A program made the position numbers and the translations under genes. Below, piece by piece: positions 56,510 to 64,000 of a stretch of DNA of 64,000 bases; within the stretch, counting starts at the first letter, position 1; each line of letters begins with the position of its first letter. The DNA lies in the NCBI RefSeq assembly GCF_003601975.1, contig NZ_QZWZ01000010.1, positions 155,239 through 219,238 of the forward strand, given 5' to 3'. The notes beneath the pieces were generated by a model. That model was not told the DNA's origin and made no database searches. It was given only the letters and a program-made list of their open reading frames with translations. The DNA is from Mesorhizobium waimense. Its GTDB lineage: Bacteria; Pseudomonadota; Alphaproteobacteria; Rhizobiales; Rhizobiaceae.

Positions 56510-58594
56510 TCAGTTCGTCGTACCCTTGTCCCCGGGCTTTCCGGGCAGTTGCTCGGGGAACAGTTCGTATTTCTGCTGCTTGTCGGCGGCGACCCAGATC
56601 CGTTCGCGAACGATCGAGTCCTCGGCCCAGTTGAACATGAAGATCGGCGTTCCCTGGGGAATGTTCGAGAAGCGCTTGTTGATGATCAACGCGCCGGGAT
56701 ATTCGGTCAGCCCGACGTTGTAGACGTGTTCTGTCGAGATCTTCTGGAACTTCTTCATCAGGCTGGCGCGCTCGTCATTGTCCTCAGACGAGACGAACTT
56801 GTTGACGATGTCGACGAGGTCCTTTTCGAACGGCATCAGATCGACCTCGCCATTCTCTGGCGCGCGGTGGTTCCAGCTGGTCTTCGGGCCGACCGGAGCC
56901 AGTTGCTCGGTGTTCTGCACGACCGACGTCAGCTCCTGGTCGTTGCGCCTTACCAGCCAGTCGAAGCGGCCGGAATATTGCGAGGCGTCGCGCTGGGTAC
57001 CGTTCAACCCGTTCAGAACCACCCGAAGCCCGAGCTTTTCCATCTGGCCGACGACACCTTCGGCAAGGCTCTTGTCGGTGGTGTAGTCGTTGTTGACCAA
57101 CATGACGATCTCGACATTTTTGCCACCGGCCGTGCCGGCCGGGAAGTTGACAAAGCCGTCTCCATTCGTGTCCTTCAGGCCTGCCTTGGCCAGTTCCGCC
57201 TTGGCGCCTTCGAGATCGAATGGATAGTAGACGGTCGAATTGCGGTCATAGAAGCTGGTGCCCGAGGAGAAGCCGCCCGGATAGATCGCGGTGAACGGAC
57301 CCTTTACCAGCGAGTCGCCGAGCGCCTTGCGGTCGAGCGCCATGGTGACGGCCTTGCGGAAGTCCTCGTTGCGGTTCAGTTCGCGGATTGCCTGGCCGCG
57401 TTCGTCCGGGTTGCCCCAGCCATTGGCGGAGAAATTCATGCGCAGATTGTAGCCGATCAGGCGCGGGCCGAAGGCAAGGCGAGCCGGCGCATCCTTATCC
57501 GCCGCACGCTTCAGCGAGGCGACGAAGTTCTCAGGCTGTTCGAGGTTGGAGACGTCGCCTGAGCCCGCCACCGCCTGAACGTCGCGGTCGGCCCAGGTCG
57601 ACAGCTTGTAGTGCAGTTCATTGAGATAAGGGAGCTGGTTGCCCTTCTCGTCGACCTTCCAGTAGTAGGGATTGCGGCGCATGACGACGATGTCGTCAGG
57701 GCGGTATTCAACCGGCACCCAGGCGCCCATTACGGGAATGTTCATGTATTCCGGCGGGAAGGCGTTCTTGAACTGGTCGTAGGTGTTCTTCGAGTATTTC
57801 GGATGCTGCGGCTTCAGGATGTGCGCGGGGCCGGGGCAGAATGTGCCGTAGGCCATGGCGTATAGGTACTGCTTCGGGAAGGCGTCCTTGAAGGTCCATT
57901 CGACGGTGTAGTCGTCGATCTTCTTCAGCGTCGTGCCGACGCCGAAGGTTTCCTGCGTCGCGCCATTGAGCGGCGAGACGTTCCGGTCGACCACTTCGTC
58001 GTCCCAGTAGAACATGACATCGTCGGCGTTGAAGGGAACGCCGTCGGACCATTTGGCGCCCTCGATCAGATGCATGGTCAGCTTGTGGCCATCTTTCGAC
58101 CAGTCCCAGCTTTTGGCCAGGTTGGGCAGCGGCTCGGTGTCTTTGGCCTCGACCTGGAACAGCGGCGCCGTGCGGGTCAGGCATTCGGAAAGCCCGATAT
58201 CGATGCCGCCCCAGCCTTGCGTCTGGCCGGCGCCATAGTTCCAGCCTTCCGGCCGGCCGCCGATGACATGGCGCATTGTGTCGCCGTAGACGCCGATGCC
58301 GTCAGGCATGTTGCCGGTCTTGAAGACCAGCGGCTCCTTGGGAAGCCGGTCCTTGACCGGCGGCAGCTTGCCGGTCTTGACGTATTTCTCGGTGACCCAA
58401 TCGGGCTCGTGGTATTCGGGCAGCGCCTTGAACTCCAGGATGGAGTCGCGCGCGACATATTTGATTTTGCCTTCGGCGGGGAATTGCGCCGGCGCCGGCG
58501 GCACGGTCGGTTCGGATGCGTAGGCACTCAGCGCGGTTGCGGATACGCTCAGCGCCAGCCCTGCTAAAATGCTGATGTTGCGGAAACTCCTCAT
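56510..58594 (-). CDS. agpA: Alpha-galactoside-binding protein, solute-binding family 5 (AgpA-like)
   Basis: A 694-residue periplasmic binding protein of the peptide/nickel (family 5) class, longer than typical DppA/OppA but the size expected for rhizobial AgpA. Signal peptide at residues 1-27 (AYA-SEPT). The ATG at 58594 is preceded by GGGAGGAA at ideal spacing; the upstream open frame is noncoding. In S. meliloti AgpA is required for melibiose and raffinose use even though it looks like a peptide binder. Flanking family 4 glycosidases and the AraC regulator support that role here. Confidence 0.9.
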   Translation of the reverse strand: MRSFRNISILAGLALSVSATALSAYASEPTVPPAPAQFPAEGKIKYVARDSILEFKALPEYHEPDWVTEKYVKTGKLPPVKDRLPKEPLVFKTGNMPDGIGVYGDTMRHVIGGRPEGWNYGAGQTQGWGGIDIGLSECLTRTAPLFQVEAKDTEPLPNLAKSWDWSKDGHKLTMHLIEGAKWSDGVPFNADDVMFYWDDEVVDRNVSPLNGATQETFGVGTTLKKIDDYTVEWTFKDAFPKQYLYAMAYGTFCPGPAHILKPQHPKYSKNTYDQFKNAFPPEYMNIPVMGAWVPVEYRPDDIVVMRRNPYYWKVDEKGNQLPYLNELHYKLSTWADRDVQAVAGSGDVSNLEQPENFVASLKRAADKDAPARLAFGPRLIGYNLRMNFSANGWGNPDERGQAIRELNRNEDFRKAVTMALDRKALGDSLVKGPFTAIYPGGFSSGTSFYDRNSTVYYPFDLEGAKAELAKAGLKDTNGDGFVNFPAGTAGGKNVEIVMLVNNDYTTDKSLAEGVVGQMEKLGLRVVLNGLNGTQRDASQYSGRFDWLVRRNDQELTSVVQNTEQLAPVGPKTSWNHRAPENGEVDLMPFEKDLVDIVNKFVSSEDNDERASLMKKFQKISTEHVYNVGLTEYPGALIINKRFSNIPQGTPIFMFNWAEDSIVRERIWVAADKQQKYELFPEQLPGKPGDKGTTN

Positions 58595-58707
58595 CGTCTT
58601 TCCTCCCATTTGTTGGGAGCGTGCTTTACGCCGCTCCATTTCGAACGAATTGCATGCGCTGCGGCTGCGTCTTCCTCCCGGAAATTCGCCGCTATGCTGC
58701 GTGAAAC

Positions 58708-60174
58708 TCAGACGGCCTGTTTCAGGGCCGCTTTTTCGGCGCGCAGTTCCTCGATCGAGCGGACATCGCGCCGCGCGGCACCTGCCCAATCCCTGGTTCG
58801 GACCTTGGATTTGGATAGCCGCTCCTTGGCGGCCGGAATTGCATCTGCGTATTGCGGCAGCCAGCGAGCCTGGGCGACGACCATCTCGTCGACCATCTGC
58901 CAGACTTCCTCCGGCGTCGACACGGCGCCGACCAGCGGATCATGCAGCACGGCGAGCTTGAGCAGATCGATGTCGCCGCTGATCGCCGCATGCACCGACA
59001 TGCGCTGGACGTTGATCGACGAAATACAGGTGGCGGCGCAGGCCTCTGGCAGCGTGATGCCCGAGGTCATGTTGATGCCGAAGCGATCGACAAAGCCGGG
59101 CGACTCGATGATCGCATCCTGTGGCAGGTTGGTGATGACGCCATTGTTCTTGACGTTGAAATGGCCGCGATAGACGCGGTTCGTCTCCAGCGCTTCCAGA
59201 ATGTGGCTGGCGTGCTCGTTGGAGCGTTTGGCTGGGTCGATCGGCTTTGATGCTGCCTCGAGAAACTGCGGGAATTCCGTCTCGAACCAGTTTCGCGTTT
59301 CGGTCGAGTAGCGAAGGTAGCCCCCGGTCTCGCCATGGATCCAATCGGACATGTCGATCCAGCGGGTGATTTCGTCCGGCCGCTTGCGGTACCAGGGCAG
59401 ATATTCGGAAAGGTGGCCGTTGCTTTCGGTCGAATAGACGCCGAAGCGCTTCAGGACGTCGATGCGCAGCTTTTCCTGCTGCGAATAGACCGGATGCGCC
59501 TCGAAAGCGGCGACCAGCTCGTCCTTGCCGATCTTGCGGCCGTTGAGGCGCAGGTCGATGAACCAGGTCTGGTGGTTGATGCCGGAGCAGATGTAGTCGA
59601 GTTCGCCATGGGATTTGGCGCCGAGCACTTCGGCTATCTGTTCGGCGCCGTGCTGGACACCGTGGCAGAGGCCAACCGTATCGACCTTGCCATATTCGAT
59701 CGCCGCCCAGGTGTTCATGGCCATCGGGTTGGCATAGTTCAGGAATTTAGCGCCAGGCTCGGCAAGCTCGCGAATGTCCTTGCAGAAATCGAGGATGACC
59801 GGAATGTTGCGCTGGCCGTAGAGGATGCCGCCGGCGCAAATCGTGTCGCCGACGCACTGGTCGATGCCATATTTCAAGGGAATGCGGATGTCGTCGGCAT
59901 AGGCTTCGAGCCCGCCGACCCGCACGCAGCTGATCACGTAGCGCGCATCTTCGAGCGCCTTGCGACGGTCGGTGGTCGCCGTGACTTTTGTCGGCAGCCT
60001 GTTGGCCTCGACGATCCGGTCGAGGATCGCCTTGATCATCTGGAGGTTGTGGTCGCTGAGGTCGGTCAGCGCGAATTCGATATCCTGGAATTCGGGAACG
60101 CACAGGATGTCGGTGAAGAGCTTCTTGGTGAAGCCTACGCTTCCCGCGCCGATGATAGCGATCTTGAAACTCAT
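58708..60174 (-). CDS. Glycoside hydrolase family 4 enzyme, second (AgaL-like)
   Basis: A 488-residue NAD-dependent GH4 enzyme, related to but clearly divergent from MelA at the other end of the operon. Rossmann motif IAIIGAGSVGFTKKLFTDIL; substrate region VRVGGLEAYADDIRIPLKYG; YANPMAMNTWA; metal-binding GLCHGVQHG and SGINHQTWFI. The start ATG 60174 gives the canonical MSFKIAIIG N-terminus. It is the first gene of the alpha-galactoside operon and probably an alpha-galactosidase or alpha-glucosidase of different size preference; which sugar cannot be decided from sequence. Confidence 0.88.
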   Translation of the reverse strand: MSFKIAIIGAGSVGFTKKLFTDILCVPEFQDIEFALTDLSDHNLQMIKAILDRIVEANRLPTKVTATTDRRKALEDARYVISCVRVGGLEAYADDIRIPLKYGIDQCVGDTICAGGILYGQRNIPVILDFCKDIRELAEPGAKFLNYANPMAMNTWAAIEYGKVDTVGLCHGVQHGAEQIAEVLGAKSHGELDYICSGINHQTWFIDLRLNGRKIGKDELVAAFEAHPVYSQQEKLRIDVLKRFGVYSTESNGHLSEYLPWYRKRPDEITRWIDMSDWIHGETGGYLRYSTETRNWFETEFPQFLEAASKPIDPAKRSNEHASHILEALETNRVYRGHFNVKNNGVITNLPQDAIIESPGFVDRFGINMTSGITLPEACAATCISSINVQRMSVHAAISGDIDLLKLAVLHDPLVGAVSTPEEVWQMVDEMVVAQARWLPQYADAIPAAKERLSKSKVRTRDWAGAARRDVRSIEELRAEKAALKQAV

Positions 60175-60306
60175 CTGCCTGGCCTCGACCTGATCGAAAA
60201 TGTTGGGCAAAGGGTGGGAAAAAGAGGTCCGATCCACATGCCGGGCATGTGGCCAAGACAAGCCGGAATCCGGCACCTCCTCCTGTCCGTTCCTCGACCG
60301 CTATTC

Positions 60307-60330
60307 GTTTTGCACTGCGGTTTGTTTTGC
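60307..60330. promoter_or_regulatory. Direct repeat in AraC/GH4 intergenic region
   Basis: GTTTTGC occurs at 60307-60313 and 60324-60330, 17 bases apart start to start. AraC-family activators often bind such direct repeats. It lies between the divergent AraC gene and the alpha-galactoside operon, about 130 bases upstream of the latter. Confidence 0.3.
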
Positions 60331-60400
60331 TTTTCTTGGTGCATTATGCGCCTAATCGAGAGAGCGACCAGAGAAGGATTATGCTTTCAGGGGTAATTTT

Positions 60401-61276
60401 GTGCTGCGAAACCTGATCGACACCGGGCCATCGGCCAGGACAGTCTCGCTGCCGCGCGGCCGCCAGCGCCTGCACACCATGCCGACAAGCTCCGGCTACG
60501 AAGTGCGCGAGAACGAGGTCTATGACTGGGACGGGCGCAAGCGCGGCCAGACGCCGTTTACCGTACTCCAGCACACGATCAGTGGCACCGGCCGGCTGCG
60601 CTACGAGAGCCGGAATTACCGCCTGCAAAAGGGCGATACGTTGCTGGTCCTGGTGCCGCACAACCACCGGTATTGGTTGGCCAAGGGCGAACGCTGGGAA
60701 TATTTCTGGATATCGATGAACGGCGAGGAGGCGCTGCGCATCCACAAGTCGATCCTTTCGGCCGTCGGCCCGGTGCTGCGGCTGCAGCCGTCGACGATCG
60801 ATCATCTCGCCGATTGCAGCGTGCGCCTGATCATGGGAGCGGTCACGCCTGGAGCCGCGTCGGCCGTGGCCTACGAGGCGGCGATGGCGCTCTATGACGA
60901 TGTCTTCGGCTCGCATGCCTTCACCGACGAGACGAGCGCCATGCAGCCCGTGGTCGATCACATCAAGGCCAATCTCGACGGGCCGCTCCGCGTTGCGGAC
61001 CTCGCCGAGATCAGTGGCCTCAGCCGCGCGCATTTCTCGCGCTGCTTTGCCGAGAGCGAGGGCATTCCGCCCGCCGAATTCGTGCTGCAGCAGCGGCTGC
61101 AGCGCGCGGCGAAACTCTTGACGAAAGCCGATTTCCTGCCAGTGAAGGAGGTGGCCATCATGTGCGGCTTCGAAGACGCCAACTATTTTTCGAAGGTCTT
61201 CCGCCGCCTGTATGGCACCAACCCAACGCAATTCCGCACCACCGGCATGTATGCCAGCATGGGAAACCATCGTTAG
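60401..61276 (+). CDS. agpT: AraC-family regulator of the alpha-galactoside operon (AgpT-like)
   Basis: A 291-residue AraC-type activator. The N-terminal cupin-like arm domain (about 20-160; YRLQKGDTLLVLVPHNHRYW) probably binds sugar. The C-terminal double helix-turn-helix (about 185-285) has LRVADLAEISGLSRAHFSRC and the signature VAIMCGFEDANYFSKVFRRL. GTG start with AGGGG seven bases upstream. It is divergent from the glycosidase/agp operon, in the position of S. meliloti agpT, so induction by alpha-galactosides is likely. Confidence 0.85.
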   Translation: MLRNLIDTGPSARTVSLPRGRQRLHTMPTSSGYEVRENEVYDWDGRKRGQTPFTVLQHTISGTGRLRYESRNYRLQKGDTLLVLVPHNHRYWLAKGERWEYFWISMNGEEALRIHKSILSAVGPVLRLQPSTIDHLADCSVRLIMGAVTPGAASAVAYEAAMALYDDVFGSHAFTDETSAMQPVVDHIKANLDGPLRVADLAEISGLSRAHFSRCFAESEGIPPAEFVLQQRLQRAAKLLTKADFLPVKEVAIMCGFEDANYFSKVFRRLYGTNPTQFRTTGMYASMGNHR

Positions 61277-61505
61277 ATGGGATGTCCATCCACGCTGCAG
61301 CCGCGACGCACAGATTGCGACGACTCGTGACCAAAAAAGGTGCTGGCGGCCCAATCCTTATGCATTCGAGGCAATGAGGGCGGCCGGACAGCCTGCGTGT
61401 TAAGTTCCTGGTAACTCTCCCAAGTCGACGACCAAAAAAAGCATTGGCTTCTCATGCCCTCCATAGATGCTAGGGCCGGCATCGATGCGAAACGAGGAGA
61501 TCAGA

Positions 61506-62897
61506 ATGGCCACCGTCCTGAACGCCAAGGGCGTCCCACTCCCCTACAGCGGGTCCTCGACAAAGTGGTACTCGGCGACGAATTCCGGCCCGACACTCTA
61601 TGGCAGCACATACAACGACTCGATCTATGGCGACGCTAGCGTCAGCGTCACGATGTATGGCGGCAAAGGCGACGACATTTACTATCTGTATTCGACCAAG
61701 AACAAGGCGGTCGAACTGGCCAATGAGGGTGTCGACACCATCTCGACCTGGATGAACTACAGGCTGCCAGCGAATTTCGAGAACCTGACGGTCACGGGCG
61801 ACAAACACTATGCTTTCGGAAACGCGCAAAACAACATCATCACCGGTGGCTCCGGCCAACAGACACTTGACGGCTTGAAGGGCGATGACGTTCTCAAGGG
61901 TGGATCCGGGGCGGATATTTTCATCGTGGCCCCCGGCAACGGCAGTGACCTGATCCTGGACTTTGGCGCCACGGATACCGTGCGTGTCGGGAGCTACGGC
62001 TTCAACTCGTTCGAGCAGGTGCAGGCCAGCATGGTCCAGTCGGGAGCAAACGTCCGGCTTAACCTGTCCGACAGCGAGTTTCTCGTCTTCGCCAACAAGA
62101 CCGTCGACCAGTTCACGGCAAGCCAGTTCGATTTGGCCTTGGACAGGTCGCATCTGGAACTCACCTTCGCGGACGAGTTCAACACGCTGAACCTGTGGAA
62201 CGGCTCGAGCGGCACCTGGGACTCAAACTTCTGGTGGGGGGGCGCGAACGGCAGCTCGCTCACGGGCAACAACGAGCTTCAATGGTATATCGATACCAGC
62301 TACGCCCCGACGAGTTCCGTCAACCCGTTCAGCGTCGAGGACGGTGTTCTCACGATTACCGCCGCCCGGGCTCCCGAGGCGATCAAGCCTTATATAAACA
62401 ACTACGAATACACATCGGGTTTGCTGACGACTTACGAATCCTTCGCACAAACCTACGGCTATTTCGAAATTCGGGCCGACATGCCCGAAAAACAAGGCGT
62501 ATGGCCGGCCTTCTGGCTTCTGCCGGAGGACGGCTCCTGGCCACCGGAACTGGATGTCATAGAGATGACCGGTCAGGATCCAAACAAGCTCCTTTTGACA
62601 AGCCACTCGAACGAGACGGGAAGTCAAACGACAGTGGCCTCGACGGCCTTTGCCGCGGATACCGAAGGGTTCCACACATACGGGGTGCTGTGGACGGAAG
62701 ACGAACTCGTCTGGTATTTCGACGACGTCGAAGTTGCCCGTGCCGCAACGCCTGCCGACATGCACGACCCGATGTACATGCTGGTCGATCTGGCGGTTGG
62801 CGGCATAGCGGGAACGCCCGCCGACGGGCTCGCGGCGCCAGCGGAAATGCAGATCGACTATATCCATGCCTACGCGCTGAGCGATTGGTTTGTCTAG
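61506..62897 (+). CDS. exsH: Secreted GH16 endo-beta-glycanase with RTX-like repeats (ExsH-like)
   Basis: A 463-residue protein similar in size and parts to S. meliloti ExsH, an extracellular glycanase that trims succinoglycan. The N-terminal 200 residues hold RTX-like glycine-aspartate repeats (YGGKGDDIYY, GGSGQQTLDGLKGDDVLKGGSGADIF) for calcium binding. The C-terminal 240 residues form a GH16 domain with catalytic motif ELDVIE (nucleophile Glu348, Asp350, acid/base Glu353). There is no Sec signal; type I secretion through a PrsDE-like exporter is expected, probably via the C-terminal tail (YALSDWFV). The start is ATG 61506 with GAGGAG. The true polysaccharide substrate is not known. Confidence 0.83.
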   Translation: MATVLNAKGVPLPYSGSSTKWYSATNSGPTLYGSTYNDSIYGDASVSVTMYGGKGDDIYYLYSTKNKAVELANEGVDTISTWMNYRLPANFENLTVTGDKHYAFGNAQNNIITGGSGQQTLDGLKGDDVLKGGSGADIFIVAPGNGSDLILDFGATDTVRVGSYGFNSFEQVQASMVQSGANVRLNLSDSEFLVFANKTVDQFTASQFDLALDRSHLELTFADEFNTLNLWNGSSGTWDSNFWWGGANGSSLTGNNELQWYIDTSYAPTSSVNPFSVEDGVLTITAARAPEAIKPYINNYEYTSGLLTTYESFAQTYGYFEIRADMPEKQGVWPAFWLLPEDGSWPPELDVIEMTGQDPNKLLLTSHSNETGSQTTVASTAFAADTEGFHTYGVLWTEDELVWYFDDVEVARAATPADMHDPMYMLVDLAVGGIAGTPADGLAAPAEMQIDYIHAYALSDWFV

Positions 62898-63080
62898 AGC
62901 GGTTCAGCTTTTGATAGAATCGCCGACCCGCTCTAACTCTTTGTTTTTACGCAATTCCGGACGGAAAACCGCTGCGCACTTTTCCTGGAATTGCTCTAAA
63001 GAGCGTCGCATCCAAACGGATTCATGCGACGCGCTTTAGCTTCTTGTCTTTATGCATGTCGGTGTCGCAAAACCGCTGCG
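62896..63080. repeat. Cluster of three rhizobial palindromic repeats
   Basis: Three imperfect dyads in series: 62896-62934 (AGAGCGG...CCGCTCT), 62951-62994 (GCAATTCC...GGAATTGC), and 63001-63034 around GCGTCGCAT / ATGCGACGC (63003-63011, 63024-63032). CAAAACCGCTGCGCA-like sequence recurs after units two and three. The first unit overlaps the last two bases of the GH16 stop codon. The order resembles mosaic intergenic elements of Rhizobiales. Confidence 0.7.
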
Positions 63081-63102
63081 CATGCGCCTTGGGATGAAGT
63101 TC

Positions 63103-63876
63103 TCAGTGGGCCAATGATGCCCGAGGCTCATCGGCGCGGACCGTGTCCGTACCGACATCCAGCAGCTCCTCGGTCGATCCATCCATTTCACCATTGAGAA
63201 CCTTATGTGCCCGAACGCGGTCGATATCGCCTTCCCATGCAGCGATGACAACGGTCGCAACGCAGTTGCCGATGAGATTGCCAAGCGCGCGGGCCATGCC
63301 CATGAACCAGTCGACGGACAACACGAGAACCAGGCCGATCGCCGGGATCACGGGCACCGCCGATAGTGTTGCAGCCAGAACCACGATTGCCGAACCGGGC
63401 ACGCCGTGGGCGCCCTTGGATGTAAGCAGCGCGATGCCGAGAACGACCAGAAGATCGGAAGTGGAAAGTGGTGTGTTGGTCGCCTGGGCGATGAACACGG
63501 CGGCCAGGGTAAGGTAGATCGAGAAGGCGTCGAGATTGAACGAGTATCCGGTCGGGATGACAAGACCTACCGTCGAGTCCTTGATGCCCATATTCTCCAG
63601 CTTGCGCATCACCTGCGGCAGGACACTGTCTGACGATGCCGTACCCAATACGATGGTCAGTTCTTCGCGCAGATAGGCAAGGAACTTGATGAGGCTGAAT
63701 CCGGCCATCCTCATGATCAGGCCCAGTATGCCGAAGACGAATATGATGACGCTGGCGTAGAACAGGGCAACAAGATAGCCGAGCTGCTGCAGCGAACCGA
63801 TGCCGTATTTTCCGACCGTGAAGGCAATGGCACCGAACACGCCGATGGGCGCAAGTTTGACGATAAAGCCTATCAC
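63103..63876 (-). pseudogene. dctA: 5'-truncated dicarboxylate/amino-acid:cation symporter (DctA/GltP family)
   Basis: C-terminal 250 or so residues of a DctA-type symporter (SLC1 family, normally about 430-450 residues). It begins at the segment [19 protein letters not shown], about residue 190 of a full protein, so the first four membrane segments are missing. Retained are the serine-rich hairpin ([14 protein letters not shown]), [17 protein letters not shown] and the later helix with [18 protein letters not shown], which hold substrate and cation sites. Homologous frame seems to end abruptly at about 63885, where unrelated sequence begins. A GTG at 63876 could start a fragment, but without the N-terminal half it should not transport. 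Probably broken by an insertion. Confidence 0.8.
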
Positions 63877-64000
63877 TACTTTGGCAGATTTTCAGGATTG
63901 AGGGATTTGCGGCAATGCGGGCAGCGGCTTGGCGGCGGCTGCGCGAGTGCGATGAGGATGGCCTGACGGACGGCGGGCAGGCTCGGTTGCGGGGGTGGAC
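63876..64000 (-). CDS. C-terminal fragment of unknown protein, possibly from a mobile element
   Basis: An open frame entering from the right edge and ending with TAG at 63876-63878. About 41 codons are seen, proline-rich and then [17 protein letters not shown], whose CPHC pair looks like half of a zinc-binding site. It stops exactly where the DctA homology starts, as expected for a transposase or accessory gene running to the end of an insertion sequence. No inverted-repeat end or target duplication can be confirmed inside the window, and I cannot name the element. Confidence 0.35.
   Translation of the reverse strand, partial: PPPQPSLPAVRQAILIALAQPPPSRCPHCRKSLNPENLPK

Noticed and set aside
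62896..63080. CRISPR-like repeat array
   Set aside because: The repeats are different palindromes without regular unit length or spacers; no cas genes are present.

Overview
The window looks like chromosome from a GC-rich alphaproteobacterium of the Rhizobiales, most likely Mesorhizobium or a close relative. I base this on the flagellar order fliG-flhB-(unknown)-visR-visN, on an Agp-type alpha-galactoside locus with two family 4 glycosidases, on an ExsH-like secreted glycanase, and on palindromic intergenic elements of a kind common in rhizobia. No rRNA, tRNA, CRISPR array or prophage was seen. The only sign of a mobile element is at the extreme right edge, where a DctA-type transporter gene is cut off.

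Layout. 1-2309: end of a flagellar operon (fliG, flhB, small unknown protein), convergent with the LuxR-type flagellar master regulators visN-visR (2433-3976). 4359-5552: TMEM43-like membrane protein. 5592-15700: a locus with a TetR regulator and acetylpolyamine amidohydrolase on the minus strand, and divergently a YtcJ-type amidohydrolase, a complete polyamine-type ABC transporter and two NylB-like serine hydrolases. It looks dedicated to importing and cleaving amide-linked or acetylated amines. 15827-20343: Tex, then a LysR regulator divergent from glutaryl-CoA dehydrogenase. 20465-27140: a three-gene transglutaminase / ATP-grasp + alpha-E / transglutaminase operon, predicted to make or attach a peptide-like product that is still unknown. 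27249-29825: three glycosyltransferases. 29910-31016: topoisomerase IB. 31136-32781: DGPF (YCII) protein with its ECF42-like sigma factor. 32954-34468: ALDH7-type aldehyde dehydrogenase.

34559-42065: a minus-strand sugar operon (binding protein, two permeases, SIS-domain enzyme, PfkB kinase, ATPase) divergent from a ROK repressor. Its gene content resembles fructosamine (frl) operons. 42144-43997: a tandem pair of unrecognised paralogues with a probable helix-turn-helix. 44224-51132: a GntR/FCD regulator divergent from a second polyamine-type ABC transporter, followed by a hydantoin-racemase-like enzyme and a GNAT acetyltransferase. 51196-61276: the alpha-galactoside locus (family 4 glycosidase, agpA-agpB-agpC-agpD, melA) with a divergent AraC activator. 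61506-62897: secreted GH16 glycanase with RTX-like repeats. 62896-63080: palindromic repeats. 63103-63876: truncated dctA-like gene next to a foreign-looking coding fragment.

Two themes recur. Most catabolic clusters have a divergent regulator with a readable dyad symmetry in the shared intergenic region. All four ABC substrate-binding protein genes are followed directly by a long perfect palindrome, as expected for mRNA-stabilising or attenuating hairpins that raise binding-protein expression above that of the membrane components.
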